From contig JAJXZK010000285.1 in the NCBI GenBank assembly GCA_021780095.1, forward strand, positions 1-16,457: a stretch of 16,457 nt of DNA, in the 5' to 3' direction. The notes beneath the pieces were generated by a model. It saw only the letters and a program-made list of their open reading frames with translations, was not told where the DNA came from and ran no database searches. Within the stretch, counting starts at the first letter, position 1, and each line of letters starts with the position of its first letter. Source of the DNA: Acidobacteriota bacterium. GTDB taxonomy: Bacteria; Acidobacteriota; Terriglobia; Terriglobales; Acidobacteriaceae. The position numbers were made by a program, and so were the translations under genes. Positions 8,067 through 16,136 of the stretch are shown here, piece after piece.

Positions 8067-9716
8067 TTATCTATCGGGCGCAACCGACAACCGAACGCCG
8101 GATGTCGATCGGTAGAGCCGCGCGCACGGTTGGCCCGTGCTGCAAATGACGAACATCAGCTCCAGGTTTTCAGGATGCTTCTTGACCGCCTCCGTGACCG
8201 CGTCGCCGTCAATCGCGACAATAAAATCGGCGGCCTCGGCTGGGTCTTTCAGCGCCTGCCGCCAGCGATCATAATCGCCCTCGTTGATGGTCCGACGCAG
8301 CGGAAACCCAATCTGCTGCAGCGCGCCAATGTGCGCGGACGTGTACATCAGCAGTGTGGCTTGCGAAGGAAGAACGATCAGCTTATTCGCCAAGGCCTGT
8401 TCGAACGGAATGCGGGTTGCGGCGTTTGCCTTCGCCTCTTGAAACACCAGCGGAGTCGCGTGCAACAGAAAAGCATTGCTGACGACGATCAGCGCTAACG
8501 CAAATCCCAGGATCGGACGGGTCCATTGCGGTCGTTTCTTGATCGCCGCCAATGCTGCAAAGGCGGGAAACAATGCAAACGCGGGCAAAAGTTCCATGCC
8601 ATATCGCGTGTTGTAATACGAGTTCGGAAACCACACCGGCAAAAAGATTGGCACCGATCCATAGGCCACCGAGTAGGAATAGAACGGAATCGGCATCCAG
8701 AACAACATTGCAGCTGGTACAGCTCGGCTGCGAAAGCGGACCAGTGCGTACGCTGTGCCAGCTCCCGCCATCAGCACCAGCCATCGGCCGCAACGTAACG
8801 GCGCCGCCCCCATCTTGGCCGACTTAACGTAGTAGAGGAACGCCCACGGGAGGTGATGCCAGCCCGGATACGGCAACGAACCCGGCTTTGTGGTTCGCTT
8901 CGCGATCGCCGCGGCGGAGTAGGGCCCGCGCAAAAAATCCAGCGGGTCGCCATACATACGCCAGTTATAGCCCAGCCAACTGAGCGGAGCCGCAACTATG
9001 CACAGCGTGCATACGACGAATACGCTGGCATTCGCCCTGTCTTTCCACCAAGCGTGCCGCACTGTCCAATACGCGACCGCCAGCCACGCCAGCGTGCCCA
9101 GAATCCAGCCGTCATAGCGCGTAAAAACAGCGGCGATCAGCACCAGCGTCAGCTTGATCAACGCGGCACGCGCGGCAGATGCGTCCACTTCTCGCAGTGC
9201 CGACTCGAATGCGGTCAGATGCACCGCGCTCCAAATCATCAGAGCCAGAAACAGAGGCTCCGTCATAGCCGTGACTGACATGTACAGCAAGCCTGGATTG
9301 AGAGCGAGGGCGGCGAAGACCAGCAGCGCCAGCAATGGACGCATCCAGCGTCGAGCCAGCCGATAGATGCCGGCGCAAGCCATCACATAGCTGGCCATGG
9401 ATGGAATCGCCCCTGCCAATCCGCTCTGCCACCACTCCGTCCGCTGCACAAACGGTAATAAAAGCAGATGCGGCAGGGGTAGCCAGACGGAACCCAACTG
9501 ACTGAATCCCGGATTGGCCGAATCGAAAATGCGCCGCGCAATATGCAGATGCGCGACGGCATCTCCATAGAGCAACAGATAACCATGCTGGGCACAGAAG
9601 GCTAGAGAAGCCGCCGTCAGCAGAACCGCCACCGTCGACACCAGCTTGACTTCTTCCCCAAGCGTGGGGATGCTTCTGGGTCGACTGGTGCGGGCGCTGG
9701 TTTCCTTATTCGGCAT
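8067..9716 (-). CDS. ArnT/PMT-like (GT-C) multi-pass membrane glycosyltransferase
   Basis: 549 residues with about ten or more hydrophobic segments and a soluble C-terminal part of roughly 130 residues. The first transmembrane segment is followed by YGDAVAHLHIARRIFD and then GSVWLPLPHLLLLPF. The acidic residue in the first periplasmic loop followed by a conserved His/Arg stretch is typical of the GT39/ArnT/PMT_2 class, which moves sugars from polyprenyl-phosphate carriers on the outer face of the inner membrane. The acceptor and sugar cannot be told. The ATG at 9716 overlaps the end of the upstream kinase gene by 11 nt; an AGGAG stands 13 nt upstream, rather far. A TTG at 9746 is the other possible start. 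It is the last gene of the four-gene minus-strand operon. Confidence 0.87.
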   Translation of the reverse strand: MPNKETSARTSRPRSIPTLGEEVKLVSTVAVLLTAASLAFCAQHGYLLLYGDAVAHLHIARRIFDSANPGFSQLGSVWLPLPHLLLLPFVQRTEWWQSGLAGAIPSMASYVMACAGIYRLARRWMRPLLALLVFAALALNPGLLYMSVTAMTEPLFLALMIWSAVHLTAFESALREVDASAARAALIKLTLVLIAAVFTRYDGWILGTLAWLAVAYWTVRHAWWKDRANASVFVVCTLCIVAAPLSWLGYNWRMYGDPLDFLRGPYSAAAIAKRTTKPGSLPYPGWHHLPWAFLYYVKSAKMGAAPLRCGRWLVLMAGAGTAYALVRFRSRAVPAAMLFWMPIPFYSYSVAYGSVPIFLPVWFPNSYYNTRYGMELLPAFALFPAFAALAAIKKRPQWTRPILGFALALIVVSNAFLLHATPLVFQEAKANAATRIPFEQALANKLIVLPSQATLLMYTSAHIGALQQIGFPLRRTINEGDYDRWRQALKDPAEAADFIVAIDGDAVTEAVKKHPENLELMFVICSTGQPCARLYRSTSGVRLSVAPDR

Positions 9717-10641
9717 CGAGATGCGAGAGCTCCTGGAAGCTCGCAAATCGTTGATCGATTTCTTCGCGGGTCAGAGCCTGGATTCGCTCCGTGCCAAATC
9801 GCTCCACGGCATATGAGCCCATCACACCGCCATAAAACATTGCCCGTTTGAATTGAGCCGGGGTGATTTCCGATTGCGATGCAAGATACCCAAAAAATCC
9901 GCCGGCAAACGAGTCGCCCGCACCGGTTGGATCGACCACTTCCGCCAACGGCAGTGCTGGAGCGCGGAAGAAGCGGTTGTGAACGCCGCCGGGAAACGAG
10001 TGCTTGCCAAAGAAAGCCGTCGCGCCGTACTCGCCATGCTTTACGATCAGGGTTTTGGGGCCCATTTCCATGATGCGTTCCGCAGCCCGCACCAAATTGG
10101 CATCGTCCCCCAGCAGCTTGGCTTCGCCATCGTTGATCAGCAGAACATCCAGACCCTTCATCACGGCTTTCAAATTCTCCGTGTGGCCTGTGATCCAGTA
10201 ATTCATGGTATCGCCGCAAACCAGGCGGGCCTTCGGCATTTGTTGGCGAACCTGCTGCTGCAGCGCAGGATCGATATTGGCAAGAAAGAGAAAATCGCTG
10301 TCCTGATACGACGCGGGAATCTTGGGCTGGAAGCGCTCGAAAACATTCAAATCCGTGCGCAGCGTGTGAGCTTCATTCAAGTTCTCGCGATATTCCCCGG
10401 TCCAATGAAAGCTGTTGCCCGCGGAGTGCTCGATGCCTTCGGTATCGATGCCTCGCGCATGAAAAACCGATTCATGATAGGAGGTGAAATCCTCCCCAAC
10501 CACGCCAATCACGCGGACTTTCGTAAAAAAGCTGGCGGCCAAGGCAAAGTGAGTGGCAGCCCCGCCCAGGCAACGATCGACGGTGCCGCTCGGGGTTTGA
10601 ATGCTATCGAATGCGACGGAGCCAACTACAAGAATGGACAT
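9706..10641 (-). CDS. PfkB/ribokinase-family sugar or nucleoside kinase
   Basis: 311 residues, normal for the family. The N terminus SILVVGSVAFDSIQTPSG is the first strand and substrate lid region. GGAATHFALAASFF (about 26-39) is the first PfkB glycine motif. DPTGAGDSFAGGF (237-249) is the second PfkB signature, with the anion-hole GAGD and catalytic Asp243. Such enzymes transfer ATP phosphate to the hydroxymethyl group of a sugar or nucleoside. Substrate specificity cannot be read by eye; ribose, adenosine and other nucleosides are all possible. It lies 41 bp downstream of mtnP and overlaps the glycosyltransferase gene, so it is co-transcribed with both. The ATG at 10641 is chosen because the family begins there; there is no strong Shine-Dalgarno (AGGAAAG is ~13 nt away). 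Confidence 0.93.
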   Translation of the reverse strand: MSILVVGSVAFDSIQTPSGTVDRCLGGAATHFALAASFFTKVRVIGVVGEDFTSYHESVFHARGIDTEGIEHSAGNSFHWTGEYRENLNEAHTLRTDLNVFERFQPKIPASYQDSDFLFLANIDPALQQQVRQQMPKARLVCGDTMNYWITGHTENLKAVMKGLDVLLINDGEAKLLGDDANLVRAAERIMEMGPKTLIVKHGEYGATAFFGKHSFPGGVHNRFFRAPALPLAEVVDPTGAGDSFAGGFFGYLASQSEITPAQFKRAMFYGGVMGSYAVERFGTERIQALTREEIDQRFASFQELSHLDAE

Positions 10642-10682
10642 GAAGGTGCGTGGCTTTCCTGGGATGAGTTTGCGTTGCAGTT

Positions 10683-11603
10683 CTAAGGTTTTTCGGGCAC
10701 TTTGTGCTCCGGCTGTAAATAGCGATCCAGCAGCGCGCGCAATTTCTGCCGCGTAGCCAATGAGATCAGCGCAGGCCGGGTCAAAATCGCGTCTTTCAAC
10801 GCGGACTGGCAATGACAATGCCGATCGGCAGGCAAGGCCGCCACGGCTGCGTCCATCACCTTGAGGGCGGTTGCATTGTTCTGATTCAGAATCGCAACGA
10901 TCTGCTCGGTTGTCACCGAATCATGGCTAGGATGCCAGCAGTCGTAATCGGTCACCATGGCTAGCGAGCCGTAGCAAATCTCCGCCTCGCGCGCCAGCTT
11001 CGCTTCCTGCATATTGGTCATCCCAATGACATCTGCACCCCAGGATCGATAGAGGTTGGACTCCGCCTTGGTGGAGAACTGTGGACCTTCAATACAGACA
11101 TAAGTTCCGCCCCGCGTTGCCGGAACATCCTGAACACCGCATGCGGCCATGATCGCAGTGCCGACCTCTGGACACACCGGATCGGCCATCGACACGTGGG
11201 CCACCACATCCGGGCCGAAGAACGTACTGCGCCGCGCGTACGTGCGGTCGATGAACTGATCCGGCACAAGAAAGGTTCCGGGCTTGTGTTGCTCTTTCAG
11301 CGAGCCGACGGCGGAAATGGATAGAATGGCTTTCACTCCCACCTGCTTCATGGCGTAAATGTTTGCCCGATAGTTGATGTCGGACGGCAGGATGCCGTGG
11401 CCCCGTCCGTGCCGCGCGAGAAACGCGACCCTTCGCCCATGCAATTCCCCGAATGTCAGCCAGTCGGAGGGATCTCCGAAGGGGGTGCTGATCTGTTCCT
11501 CATGCACATTGGTCAATCCCGACATGTGGTAGAGCCCGGTACCGCCGATAATCCCGATCTCTGCATGAAACATCCTGGGCTGTACTCCTTCTTCCTTCAC
11601 CAT
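10683..11603 (-). CDS. mtnP: S-methyl-5'-thioadenosine phosphorylase
   Basis: Splits 5'-methylthioadenosine with phosphate into adenine and 5-methylthioribose-1-phosphate, the first step of methionine salvage from polyamine and AdoMet by-products. About 306 residues, close to the usual ~290 plus a longer tail. Motifs in order: IGIIGGTGLY (phosphate loop), FLARHGRGHGILPSDINYRAN, AVGSLKE, FIDRTYARRSTFF, CIEGPQFSTKAESNLYRSWG and IGMTNMQEAKLAREAEICY, typical of the MTAP branch of the PNP/MTAP family. The ATG at 11603 overlaps the stop of the upstream protease gene as TGATG, with AGGA 6 nt before it, which suggests translational coupling. An ATG at 11573 is an alternative (296 residues) and lies closer to the usual family start. 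No mtnA or other salvage genes are in view. A related 5'-deoxyadenosine or inosine phosphorylase role is possible. Confidence 0.95.
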   Translation of the reverse strand: MVKEEGVQPRMFHAEIGIIGGTGLYHMSGLTNVHEEQISTPFGDPSDWLTFGELHGRRVAFLARHGRGHGILPSDINYRANIYAMKQVGVKAILSISAVGSLKEQHKPGTFLVPDQFIDRTYARRSTFFGPDVVAHVSMADPVCPEVGTAIMAACGVQDVPATRGGTYVCIEGPQFSTKAESNLYRSWGADVIGMTNMQEAKLAREAEICYGSLAMVTDYDCWHPSHDSVTTEQIVAILNQNNATALKVMDAAVAALPADRHCHCQSALKDAILTRPALISLATRQKLRALLDRYLQPEHKVPEKP

Positions 11604-13351
11604 CAATAATCCTTTGGTCTCGCATTATGGGGTAAAACCGAGCCAGCGTTAGTATACCGTGGAGAATCGTATGTCTTCGGAACCCCTTCGACAAAAAGGA
11701 AATTTCGCAGGCTCGTTGTCAGATCGTTTCGTGGAACTCTGTTTTCTACCGTCACGCTGGTGGCGCTGTCAACGATGCTTCCCATCATCACAAATTCGAG
11801 CTTGCGCGCCAGGTCCACGGGAAAGCTTTCGCTGATGAAGACCGTCCTTCCCGAAACCACCACCAGTACCGGTCCCTCTGGAGTCTTCCACATTCGAGTC
11901 ATAATCGATCCGTCCGGAGCATCTGAATCGTCCGCCGGAGCAAGGATGGCGTGGTCGTACTTTCGCGGAATCTCCGCCGCGTAGAGGTTCGCAAATGCTA
12001 GCGCGGCCTCCGGCGTCGCCCACCGCGACAGATAGAGAAGCGCCAGCGATGCCGTTGTGTCCTTTGCGCTGGAGGTGGTCGCCTCCTTCGATTGCGCCGT
12101 GTAATAAATCCCCCCGCGCCACGCGGGCGCCAGAGCGGCTGCCGCCGCTTGTCCGCCAAATAGTTCCGCCATCACCTGCACATCAAATTCGCCCATCACG
12201 CCAATGTCGTACGGCCGATACTGCGAGTCGATCAGCGAGTGGAGATCCGGCATCCGCAGCAGCGGCACTGGCGCGTGGGTCAGATAGGCCGCTGGATTCA
12301 TGATTTCGTAGGTCGAAGACGGAGGATGGTCGAGCATTCCGGCAAAGGCAGCCTGCCTTCCTTTCGCGGTCCACACCGCGCGTACGAAGTTCAGCCCCTC
12401 GATATAAGGAAATACCAAAGACCGCTGCAATAATAGAGGAGCATTGGCGAGCGTGGGGGAATCGCTGGTGTCGCCCATGGCCTGGTTCATCTTGTCCGCC
12501 AGTTGCGGTGCGGTCAGAATCGTCTTGCCGCTGGGCGCCAGAACGTAATCCACAAAAACCGCCATTGCCTGACCTTCGACCACCGCGTCGCGGACGGTAT
12601 CTTCCTCATCTGTGGCGATGTGCTCGTTATCCTGCTGCACGTTCTTCGGGATTGGCTGGTCGTCCTCGCGATCCCATTTTTCCAGATGAATATGCTGGTC
12701 TTGCAGCGCGTGCGTCAGTTCATGCGCCAGTACCGGTTTCTGCTCCTCTGGCGGAATCCAATCCAGCAGATTCACGGTCTTGGTTTTGTCATCGTAATAG
12801 CCGGCGATCTGTTCGCGAAGCAGTTGGATCAGAAATGGCTTCAGCTGAAAATCGCGATCGAGCAGTCCGAACTTTTTCAACACCAGCTCGCTGCTTTGCA
12901 GCCGCTTCGCATCGCGGTCATTCTGCAACTGGTGCATCAAATATTTCTCGACTTCGTCGCGCGTCACCAGACGACGCTTTACCGACTGCAAAACCGGAAG
13001 ACCGGTCACTTTGCTGTCAAACTGCAAAATGGCATCGACAGAGCTGAATAGCTGCCGCGCCTGCTCCTGCGTGATGTGCGTCGGCGCGGATGGATTGACT
13101 CCCTTCGCCGGTGAAGACGACGCCGCCGGACTCTGGGGCGTGGGGGATGGCGCCGCGGACTGACTTTTCCCCGCAGGCGGCGAAGGCGCACTCACCGACT
13201 GCGGGTGCGATACCTGCGGCAGCAACAAGCACAGCGTGCACACCGAAACGACGAGCCACCGAGTGATCGAAAATAGCACGCTGCGATTCAAGAAACCGTG
13301 TCCAAGGCATTGCGCCAGATTGTGATCCGGCAAACATTTCTCTCCCGTCAT
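11603..13351 (-). CDS. Exported zincin-like putative metalloprotease (HELTH motif)
   Basis: 582 residues. Basic-flanked hydrophobic segment at about 24-45 (signal peptide or anchor; SITRWLVVSVCTLCLLLP), then a Pro/Ser/Ala-rich linker (about 53-90) and a large mostly helical domain. HELTHALQDQH starts at residue 210 and carries an HExxH zinc site. Glu259 within VVEGQAMAVFV lies ~45 residues later and is a good candidate for the third zinc ligand, the gluzincin arrangement. This predicts a zinc peptidase acting outside the cytoplasm, but no named family is recognised and activity is not proven. ATG at 13351 has GAAGAGG just before it; the frame continues to a GTG at 13426 which would lie inside the divergent promoter. 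First gene of the four-gene minus-strand operon; its stop overlaps the mtnP start. Confidence 0.85.
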   Translation of the reverse strand: MTGEKCLPDHNLAQCLGHGFLNRSVLFSITRWLVVSVCTLCLLLPQVSHPQSVSAPSPPAGKSQSAAPSPTPQSPAASSSPAKGVNPSAPTHITQEQARQLFSSVDAILQFDSKVTGLPVLQSVKRRLVTRDEVEKYLMHQLQNDRDAKRLQSSELVLKKFGLLDRDFQLKPFLIQLLREQIAGYYDDKTKTVNLLDWIPPEEQKPVLAHELTHALQDQHIHLEKWDREDDQPIPKNVQQDNEHIATDEEDTVRDAVVEGQAMAVFVDYVLAPSGKTILTAPQLADKMNQAMGDTSDSPTLANAPLLLQRSLVFPYIEGLNFVRAVWTAKGRQAAFAGMLDHPPSSTYEIMNPAAYLTHAPVPLLRMPDLHSLIDSQYRPYDIGVMGEFDVQVMAELFGGQAAAAALAPAWRGGIYYTAQSKEATTSSAKDTTASLALLYLSRWATPEAALAFANLYAAEIPRKYDHAILAPADDSDAPDGSIMTRMWKTPEGPVLVVVSGRTVFISESFPVDLARKLEFVMMGSIVDSATSVTVENRVPRNDLTTSLRNFLFVEGVPKTYDSPRYTNAGSVLPHNARPKDY

Positions 13352-13389
13352 CCAACCTCTTCGTGGCAGGGTCGTTGCTGCATCCCCGC

Positions 13390-13395
13390 TATAAT
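13390..13395 (+). promoter_or_regulatory. Promoter -10 box (TATAAT) of the ygfZ-ribF operon
   Basis: A perfect TATAAT sits 39 nt before the ATG at 13435, which would give a leader of roughly 30 nt. No good -35 hexamer is found at 16-18 nt upstream, so the strength is uncertain. It lies in the 83-bp gap between divergent operons. The overlapping minus-strand reading TATAGC, with CTTACA 16 nt before it, could serve the protease operon, but that is weaker. Confidence 0.5.
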
Positions 13396-13434
13396 TTGGA
13401 GTGTACCTTTGTAAGACGCTGCACACCGGCCGCT

Positions 13435-14637
13435 ATGAGCGATTCCACCCCCAACCAAGTCGAAGTAGGTTCCACGGAGTCAACGACGGCAAGCCCTATC
13501 GGCGTGGGAAGCGCCAACCCGGAGGCGAGGGCTGTGGACCATGCTGTGCATGCAACTTCCTTGGCTGAGGCATTGAAAAATATTCCTTCCCTGCCGCTTC
13601 AGCAATATCGCGGGGCAGAAACCGTTAGCAGCTTTTCAAACTCAACAGAGGAGTTGGCCGCGCTACTGAACACCGTCGGTGTCTATGAACTGGGCTGGCG
13701 GCGGCTGATCCGCTGCAGCGGCGAAGACCGCGTCCGCTGGCTGAATGGCATGGTCACAAATTTCGTCGGCAACCTGGACGAGAATGCAGGCTGTTATGCC
13801 TTTGTCTTGAATGCGCAGGGCCGCATTCAGGGCGACCTCGATGTCTATCGACGGCCCGATTCGCTCTGGCTTGAGACCGACGCTGCCCAGATCGACGCGC
13901 TGACGGCTTTCCTGGATCATTACATCATCATGGATGACGTTACCCTCGAGTCGCAGCCGCAGTGGACCGCGCTTGGAATCGCCGGACCGCGTGCCGCCTC
14001 GTTGATGGCCAAAGCGGGCCTGTCGGTTCCCTCTTGTCCGCTACACTTATCAGAAACCACGTGGCGAGAACATACCGTTGTTGTCACGGCGGCCCACAGT
14101 CCACTGGTCCAGCGATTCGAAATCTGGGTAGAGCGCGAATGCGTGTTTGAGGTGTGGAATGCGTTGCAACAAGCAGGCGGCCTGCCTTGTGGTGTGGATG
14201 CGATTGAGTCACTGCGCGTGCTGGAAGGAACCCCCGCGTACTCTGTCGACATTACAGCCAAGGATCTTCCCCAGGAAACCAATCAGATGCGGGCGCTTCA
14301 CTTCAACAAGGGTTGCTATCTCGGGCAGGAGATTGTCGAGCGCATTCATTCCCGCGGCAACGTGCATCGTACCTTCGCGGGGTTTGTCCTCTCGGATGGC
14401 CACCCGACGCCCGGAACTCCTTTGCTCGCAGACGGGAAGCCTGTTGGAGAGTTGACCAGCGTCGCTCGCATTATGTTGCCCGACGCAGGGCAACGAGTGG
14501 TAGCGCTGGGCAGTATTCGTCGCGAAGCGCTGGAGCGAAAGAATGTCCTGACCGCTGGTGAAACAGTTGTACACTCTTCGCCGCTTCCGTTCGCCTTCAG
14601 CAGCGAAACCGGCCAGCCGAAAGAAACGATGCGCTAG
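13435..14637 (+). CDS. ygfZ: YgfZ/GcvT-like folate-binding protein
   Basis: 400 residues. After a poorly conserved first ~65 residues comes the aminomethyltransferase-like fold: LLNTVGVYELGWRRLIRCSGEDRVRWLNGMVTNFV at the start, FVLNAQGRIQGDLDVYR, and the family hallmark KGCYLGQEIVERIHSRGNVHR with the conserved cysteine in the K-G-C-Y-x-G-Q-E motif. Members help assemble or repair certain Fe-S enzymes in a tetrahydrofolate-dependent way; that role is known for E. coli YgfZ and transferred here. The presence of that cysteine motif argues for YgfZ rather than true glycine-cleavage T protein, and gcvH/gcvP are absent. ATG at 13435 has no visible Shine-Dalgarno; the frame is open from 13363, but that start is upstream of the TATAAT. 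First gene of a plus-strand operon. Confidence 0.92.
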   Translation: MSDSTPNQVEVGSTESTTASPIGVGSANPEARAVDHAVHATSLAEALKNIPSLPLQQYRGAETVSSFSNSTEELAALLNTVGVYELGWRRLIRCSGEDRVRWLNGMVTNFVGNLDENAGCYAFVLNAQGRIQGDLDVYRRPDSLWLETDAAQIDALTAFLDHYIIMDDVTLESQPQWTALGIAGPRAASLMAKAGLSVPSCPLHLSETTWREHTVVVTAAHSPLVQRFEIWVERECVFEVWNALQQAGGLPCGVDAIESLRVLEGTPAYSVDITAKDLPQETNQMRALHFNKGCYLGQEIVERIHSRGNVHRTFAGFVLSDGHPTPGTPLLADGKPVGELTSVARIMLPDAGQRVVALGSIRREALERKNVLTAGETVVHSSPLPFAFSSETGQPKETMR

Positions 14638-14660
14638 TTCGACAAATTTTGGATCAGGAA

Positions 14661-15317
14661 ATGAGCTACGTTATGCCGGAAAAAGAACCGCAAGTTACAT
14701 TCACCGATCGCCGCAAGATTTCATCCGATGGAGAAATTCGCCCCGGTGTCGCAGAGAGCGAAGCCGAAGAGGAAAAGCGGCGGCTGGCGGAAGCGGCTAA
14801 GACAGTAGCCGCAACAGCCGAACCGGCCGCACCCCCGAAAGAAGCGGCGCCTGCTGCTTCACCAAGCGCAACTAGGACCCACGCCGGCGGCACAGGAACG
14901 GACGAACCATTGCCCGAAGGACCGACGGCAAAGGAAAGCGCGGACTCCAACGCAGCCTACCAGGAAACCACGCAACAACTGGATGAGATGCTGCGGGCCA
15001 AGGCGCCAGATTCGTCCCATCTCGGCCCCATTGTTTTCGACCACTTGGTGCAGTCCATGTACATGACGGCCATGATGAGCATGGGCGCGGGCACGCAACC
15101 CGGGGAGAAGCCGCGGATTGACCTAATGGGCGCGCGTCAGACCATCGATTTGCTGGGCGTCCTGGCGGAAAAGACCAAGGGAAACCTGACCGCGAACGAG
15201 CAGCGACTGCTGGAGAGCGCATTGTTTGAATTGCGCATGATGTTCCTTGAAATTACGAACGCGATCGCCCGCAATGCGGCCAATCCCCAGCAGCCGCAGC
15301 CTTCGGGACGCAAATAA
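14661..15317 (+). CDS. DUF1844-domain protein
   Basis: 218 residues. The N terminus carries VTFTDRRKISSDGEIRPG, which I recall from acidobacterial DUF1844 proteins. Residues 35-100 are a Glu/Lys then Ala/Pro-rich linker. About 123-200 is the DUF1844 domain: FDHLVQSMYMTAMMSMG, then IDLMGARQTIDLLGVLAEKTKGNLT and LLESALFELRMMFLEI. The predicted protein is small, helical and without a membrane segment; the biochemical role of the family is unknown. It starts 23 bp after ygfZ and ends 34 bp before the next gene, so it is in the same operon. ATG at 14661 is chosen over a TTG at 14649; the GGATCAGGAA just before it is purine-rich but very close. Confidence 0.87.
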   Translation: MSYVMPEKEPQVTFTDRRKISSDGEIRPGVAESEAEEEKRRLAEAAKTVAATAEPAAPPKEAAPAASPSATRTHAGGTGTDEPLPEGPTAKESADSNAAYQETTQQLDEMLRAKAPDSSHLGPIVFDHLVQSMYMTAMMSMGAGTQPGEKPRIDLMGARQTIDLLGVLAEKTKGNLTANEQRLLESALFELRMMFLEITNAIARNAANPQQPQPSGRK

Positions 15318-15351
15318 TCGATGCGCTTCCACGCGCAATGAGAAAGTCCAG

Positions 15352-16134
15352 ATGCAAGCAGAGATCGTTTTCCTAGGCAGCGGCACTTCTATGGGCGTCC
15401 CGACACTGGGATGCGGCTGCGCGGTCTGCACCTCCAACGATCCCAGGGATAGCCGCATGCGTCCGTCCATTGTCGTCCGGTTTCGCGAAGACGACAGCGA
15501 ACGATGCGTGCTGATTGACACCGGGCCGGATTTTCGCCAACAAGCGCTGCGCGAAAATCTCCGCAACATTGACGCGGTGCTGTACACGCATTCTCACGCG
15601 GACCATATCATGGGGCTGGACGATCTGCGCCCGCTCAGCTTCAAGAATTCGCACAAAATTCCGCTCTACGCCGATAACACCACGACGCAGGTGCTGCGGC
15701 AGGTTTTCGAATACACATTTTCCGAGAGCAACCAATATCCCTACAAAGCCCGCGTAGAACTGCTGCCGCTGGAGGAGCACACACACATCTTTGGGGCTGA
15801 TTTCGTGGCCGTTCCTTTGCTGCATGGAGCGCTTGAAACCGTCGGCTTTCGCTTCGGAAAGGCCGCCTATTTGACCGATATGAGCGATATTCCAGCGGCT
15901 AGTTTCCCGCTGTTGCAAGATCTGGACATTTTGATTGTGGATGCTTTGCGACGAACCCCGCATCCGAGTCATTCGAACGTTGAAACGTCCTTGAAGTTCA
16001 TCGAGAAGATACGGCCCAGGCAGGCCTACTTCACCCACATCGCCCACGACCTGGGGCACGTTGAGACGGAAAATGAACTTCCCGGCAACGTCCACATGGC
16101 CTATGACGGACTTCGCATTCCATTCGAGCTATAG
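15352..16134 (+). CDS. PhnP-like metallo-beta-lactamase-fold hydrolase
   Basis: 260 residues. Begins EIVFLGSGTSMGVPTLGCGCAVC, where C21, C23 and C26 match the structural-zinc cysteine cluster of the PhnP branch. LIDTGPDFRQQ and THSHADHIMGLDDLRPL (HxHxDH, residues 80-85) form the catalytic metal site. Further ligands are likely the His in PLLHG, the Asp in LTDMSD and the His in THIAHD near the end. PhnP itself cleaves cyclic phosphodiesters of ribose, but many relatives in genomes without phosphonate genes have no known substrate, and no phn gene is near. So: phosphodiesterase, substrate unknown. ATG at 15352 fits the family N terminus and has GAGAAAG about 6 nt before it. A longer frame overlaps the DUF1844 gene and is rejected. 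The next gene starts 2 nt after its stop. Confidence 0.93.
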   Translation: MQAEIVFLGSGTSMGVPTLGCGCAVCTSNDPRDSRMRPSIVVRFREDDSERCVLIDTGPDFRQQALRENLRNIDAVLYTHSHADHIMGLDDLRPLSFKNSHKIPLYADNTTTQVLRQVFEYTFSESNQYPYKARVELLPLEEHTHIFGADFVAVPLLHGALETVGFRFGKAAYLTDMSDIPAASFPLLQDLDILIVDALRRTPHPSHSNVETSLKFIEKIRPRQAYFTHIAHDLGHVETENELPGNVHMAYDGLRIPFEL

Positions 16135-16136
16135 CC

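Noticed and set aside
9853..10686. Plus-strand open frame of 277 codons opposite the kinase gene
   Set aside because: Shadow of a clearly recognisable PfkB gene; no motif of its own.
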